Assembly (NCBI GenBank): GCA_024397995.1
Contig: CP073746.1
Location: forward strand, 1,054,001-1,118,000
Source: a bacterium SCSIO 12827
Lineage (GTDB): Bacteria; Pseudomonadota; Alphaproteobacteria; Rhodospirillales; Casp-alpha2
Direction: 5' to 3'
DNA: 64,000 nucleotides
Shown: piece by piece, positions 62,832 to 64,000 of the stretch
Position numbering within the stretch: position 1 is the stretch's first letter
Layout of the letters: the number at the start of each line of letters is the position of its first letter
The notes under the pieces: model-generated
The model's input: only the letters and a program-made list of their open reading frames with translations
What the model was told of the DNA's origin: nothing
Database searches by the model: none
Made by a program: the position numbers and the translations under genes

Positions 62832-62917
62832 AATTTTCTGTACCTGAGTAAATCCCTCGGCTAATATCCGACCAAATTGGTATGAATTAACGCAGTGCAT
62901 CATAACCCTCCGTTCTG

Positions 62918-62934
62918 GCCGTCAGGTAGACGGC
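62918..62934 (+). promoter_or_regulatory. Hairpin in the rpoH leader
   Basis: GCCGTC-AGGTA-GACGGC forms a 6-bp stem with a 5-nt loop 36 bp before the rpoH ATG. It may influence heat-dependent translation, but it does not cover the GAGGGA Shine-Dalgarno sequence and is not a proven thermometer. Confidence 0.3.
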
Positions 62935-62970
62935 GGGTCAGCTGCGTTCGGATATGAGGGAAACCGCACC

Positions 62971-63861
62971 ATGGGATACATGGCCCCTGAAAAGGACTTG
63001 AGTTTTGCCCCGGAAGACAATCTGTCGCGTTATCTCTACCGCATCCGGGATTTCCCCATGCTGGAGCCGGAGGAAGAGGTCTCCCTCGCTCGGCGCTGGC
63101 AGGAACACGGCGACGAAGCGGCGGCCCGCCGCCTGGTAACCAGCCACCTGCGCCTCGTCGCCAAGATCGCCATGGGCTATCGCGGCTACGGCCTGCCCGT
63201 GGGCGAGCTGATCTCGGAAGGCAACGTCGGCATGATGCAGGCGGTCAAGCGGTTCGATCCGGAGCGCGGATTCCGTCTCGCGACCTATGCCATGTGGTGG
63301 ATCCGCGCGGCGATCCAGGAATACATCCTGCGATCATGGTCGCTGGTCAAAATGGGCACGACGGCGGCGCAGAAGAAGCTGTTCTTCAACCTGCGTCGGA
63401 TGAAGGCTCAGATGTCGGCCATCGACGAGGGCGATCTGCACCCGGAACAGGTGGCAGAAATTTCCCGCAAGCTGGGTGTGTCCGAGGTCGAGGTCGTCAA
63501 CATGAACCGGCGTTTGGCCGGCGGCGACCAGTCACTCAATGCGCCCTTGCGTCAGGACGCCGACGGTGAATGGCAGGACTGGTTGGTTGAGGATTCGGAA
63601 GATCAGGAATCCCGTCTGGGCGACGACGAAGAACTGTCGGAACGGCGCGGTATGCTCAATGCGGCGTTGAAATCGCTCAGTGAGCGGGAACGCCATATTA
63701 TCGAGGAACGGCGTTTGAAGGACACACCGGCAACCCTGCAGGACCTGTCGGCGGAATACGGAATTTCCCGTGAACGTATTCGCCAGATCGAAGTCCGGGC
63801 CTTTGAGAAGCTTCAGAAGTCGGTCAAGAACGCGGTCATCGAGCGCCACATCTCGCATTGA
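62971..63861 (+). CDS. rpoH: RNA polymerase heat-shock sigma factor RpoH
   Basis: This 296-residue sigma factor has region 2 (about 50-120, LRLVAKIAMGYRGYG and FRLATYAMWWIRAAIQEY), the RpoH box QKKLFFNLR (134-142) and region 4 (EYGISRERIRQIE). It directs RNA polymerase to heat-shock promoters. GAGGGA lies upstream of the ATG. It follows rluD. An 18-bp tandem repeat covers its stop codon, so the duplicate lies in the 3' untranslated part. Confidence 0.95.
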   Translation: MGYMAPEKDLSFAPEDNLSRYLYRIRDFPMLEPEEEVSLARRWQEHGDEAAARRLVTSHLRLVAKIAMGYRGYGLPVGELISEGNVGMMQAVKRFDPERGFRLATYAMWWIRAAIQEYILRSWSLVKMGTTAAQKKLFFNLRRMKAQMSAIDEGDLHPEQVAEISRKLGVSEVEVVNMNRRLAGGDQSLNAPLRQDADGEWQDWLVEDSEDQESRLGDDEELSERRGMLNAALKSLSERERHIIEERRLKDTPATLQDLSAEYGISRERIRQIEVRAFEKLQKSVKNAVIERHISH

Positions 63862-63880
63862 GGCCACATCTCGGATTGAA
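63845..63880 (+). repeat. 18-bp tandem duplication over the rpoH stop
   Basis: GCCACATCTCGCATTGAG (63845-63862) is followed directly by GCCACATCTCGGATTGAA (63863-63880), which differs at two positions. The first copy carries the last rpoH codons and the stop. Confidence 0.8.
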
Positions 63881-63915
63881 GAATGCGGACGGCGGCGGTT
63901 CGTGGGGCGGCGAGG

Positions 63916-64000
63916 CTATCGCGCCGTACCCATGGGGGCGTCTCCGTCCGCCTCTTCCTTTGCTTCGATGGCTTCCATCGCCGCCATGGCTGCCTGAACG
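63916..64000 (-). CDS. 3' end of an unidentified minus-strand gene
   Basis: On the minus strand, an open frame enters from the right edge and ends at a TAG (63916-63918). It encodes about 28 residues ending in EAIEAKEEADGDAPMGTAR. The composition fits a charged, flexible C-terminus. It is convergent with rpoH. The family cannot be recognised from this fragment. Confidence 0.4.
   Translation of the reverse strand, partial: VQAAMAAMEAIEAKEEADGDAPMGTAR

Noticed and set aside
1-64000. CRISPR array, rRNA, tRNA or insertion sequence
   Set aside because: No regularly spaced repeats, tRNA cloverleaf, rRNA sequence or transposase was recognised anywhere in the window.

Overview
The window looks like chromosomal DNA from a GC-rich alphaproteobacterium, probably of the Rhodospirillales/Thalassospira type. 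This rests on the consistently GC-rich coding sequence, a PAS_5-type protein, a DUF6476-type protein, the rluD-rpoH pair, several solute-binding-protein transporters and many CoA-dependent catabolic genes. No rRNA, tRNA, CRISPR array, transposase or integrase was recognised. Taxonomy is inferred from gene content only.

Layout. 0.1-3.4 kb: one very large transglutaminase/DUF2126 amidoligase gene. 3.6-10.2 kb: a CoA-dependent carboxylic acid catabolic cluster (acyl-CoA dehydrogenase, HMG-CoA-lyase-like enzyme, enoyl-CoA hydratase, family III CoA-transferase) divergent from an IclR regulator and an MmgE/PrpD enzyme. 10.2-16.1 kb: a LysR regulator divergent from a PhnD-PhnC-PhnE-PhnE transporter and a zinc-type alcohol dehydrogenase. 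16.1-21.4 kb: a tripartite tricarboxylate transporter (TctCAB) with a GntR regulator, divergent from an enolase-superfamily enzyme. 21.4-30.3 kb: a sulfur-dioxygenase-like hydrolase, a chemoreceptor, a PAS protein, a tungsten-type aldehyde oxidoreductase with a MoaD-like partner, and a hybrid histidine kinase. 30.4-38 kb: malic enzyme, a glycerophosphodiesterase, two EamA exporters flanking an SpmA-SpmB fusion, and a Sel1 protein. 38-45.3 kb: a ThDP enzyme with a small zinc-ribbon gene, dienelactone hydrolase, small proteins, a thioesterase, a second chemoreceptor and a flavin reductase. 45.3-53.6 kb: a large ankyrin/low-complexity secreted protein, a GMC oxidoreductase, PilZ and ACT proteins, an SDR, an unknown protein and a cupin, closed by a palindromic repeat. 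53.6-58.8 kb: an ADP-forming acyl-CoA synthetase (two genes) with enoyl-CoA hydratase, divergent from two acyl-CoA dehydrogenases. 58.8-64 kb: threonine aldolase, a JAMM peptidase, a DUF6476-like protein, an AT-rich two-gene insertion, rluD, rpoH and the tail of another gene.

How it works together. Most of the window is a set of self-contained uptake-and-catabolism modules, each with its own local regulator or a visible palindromic operator. Two transporter operons carry a strong stem-loop directly after the binding-protein gene. A shared palindrome (ATTGTRTACAAT) sits upstream of the ThDP-enzyme operon and inside the acyl-CoA synthetase/dehydrogenase divergent promoter, although the two are 16 kb apart and no adjacent regulator is visible. 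The clearest foreign DNA is the AT-rich stretch at about 60.7-61.86 kb. It holds a convergent, end-overlapping pair: a winged-helix-like small protein and a phage-type adenine methyltransferase, inserted in front of rluD. This is the best candidate in the window for an undescribed system.
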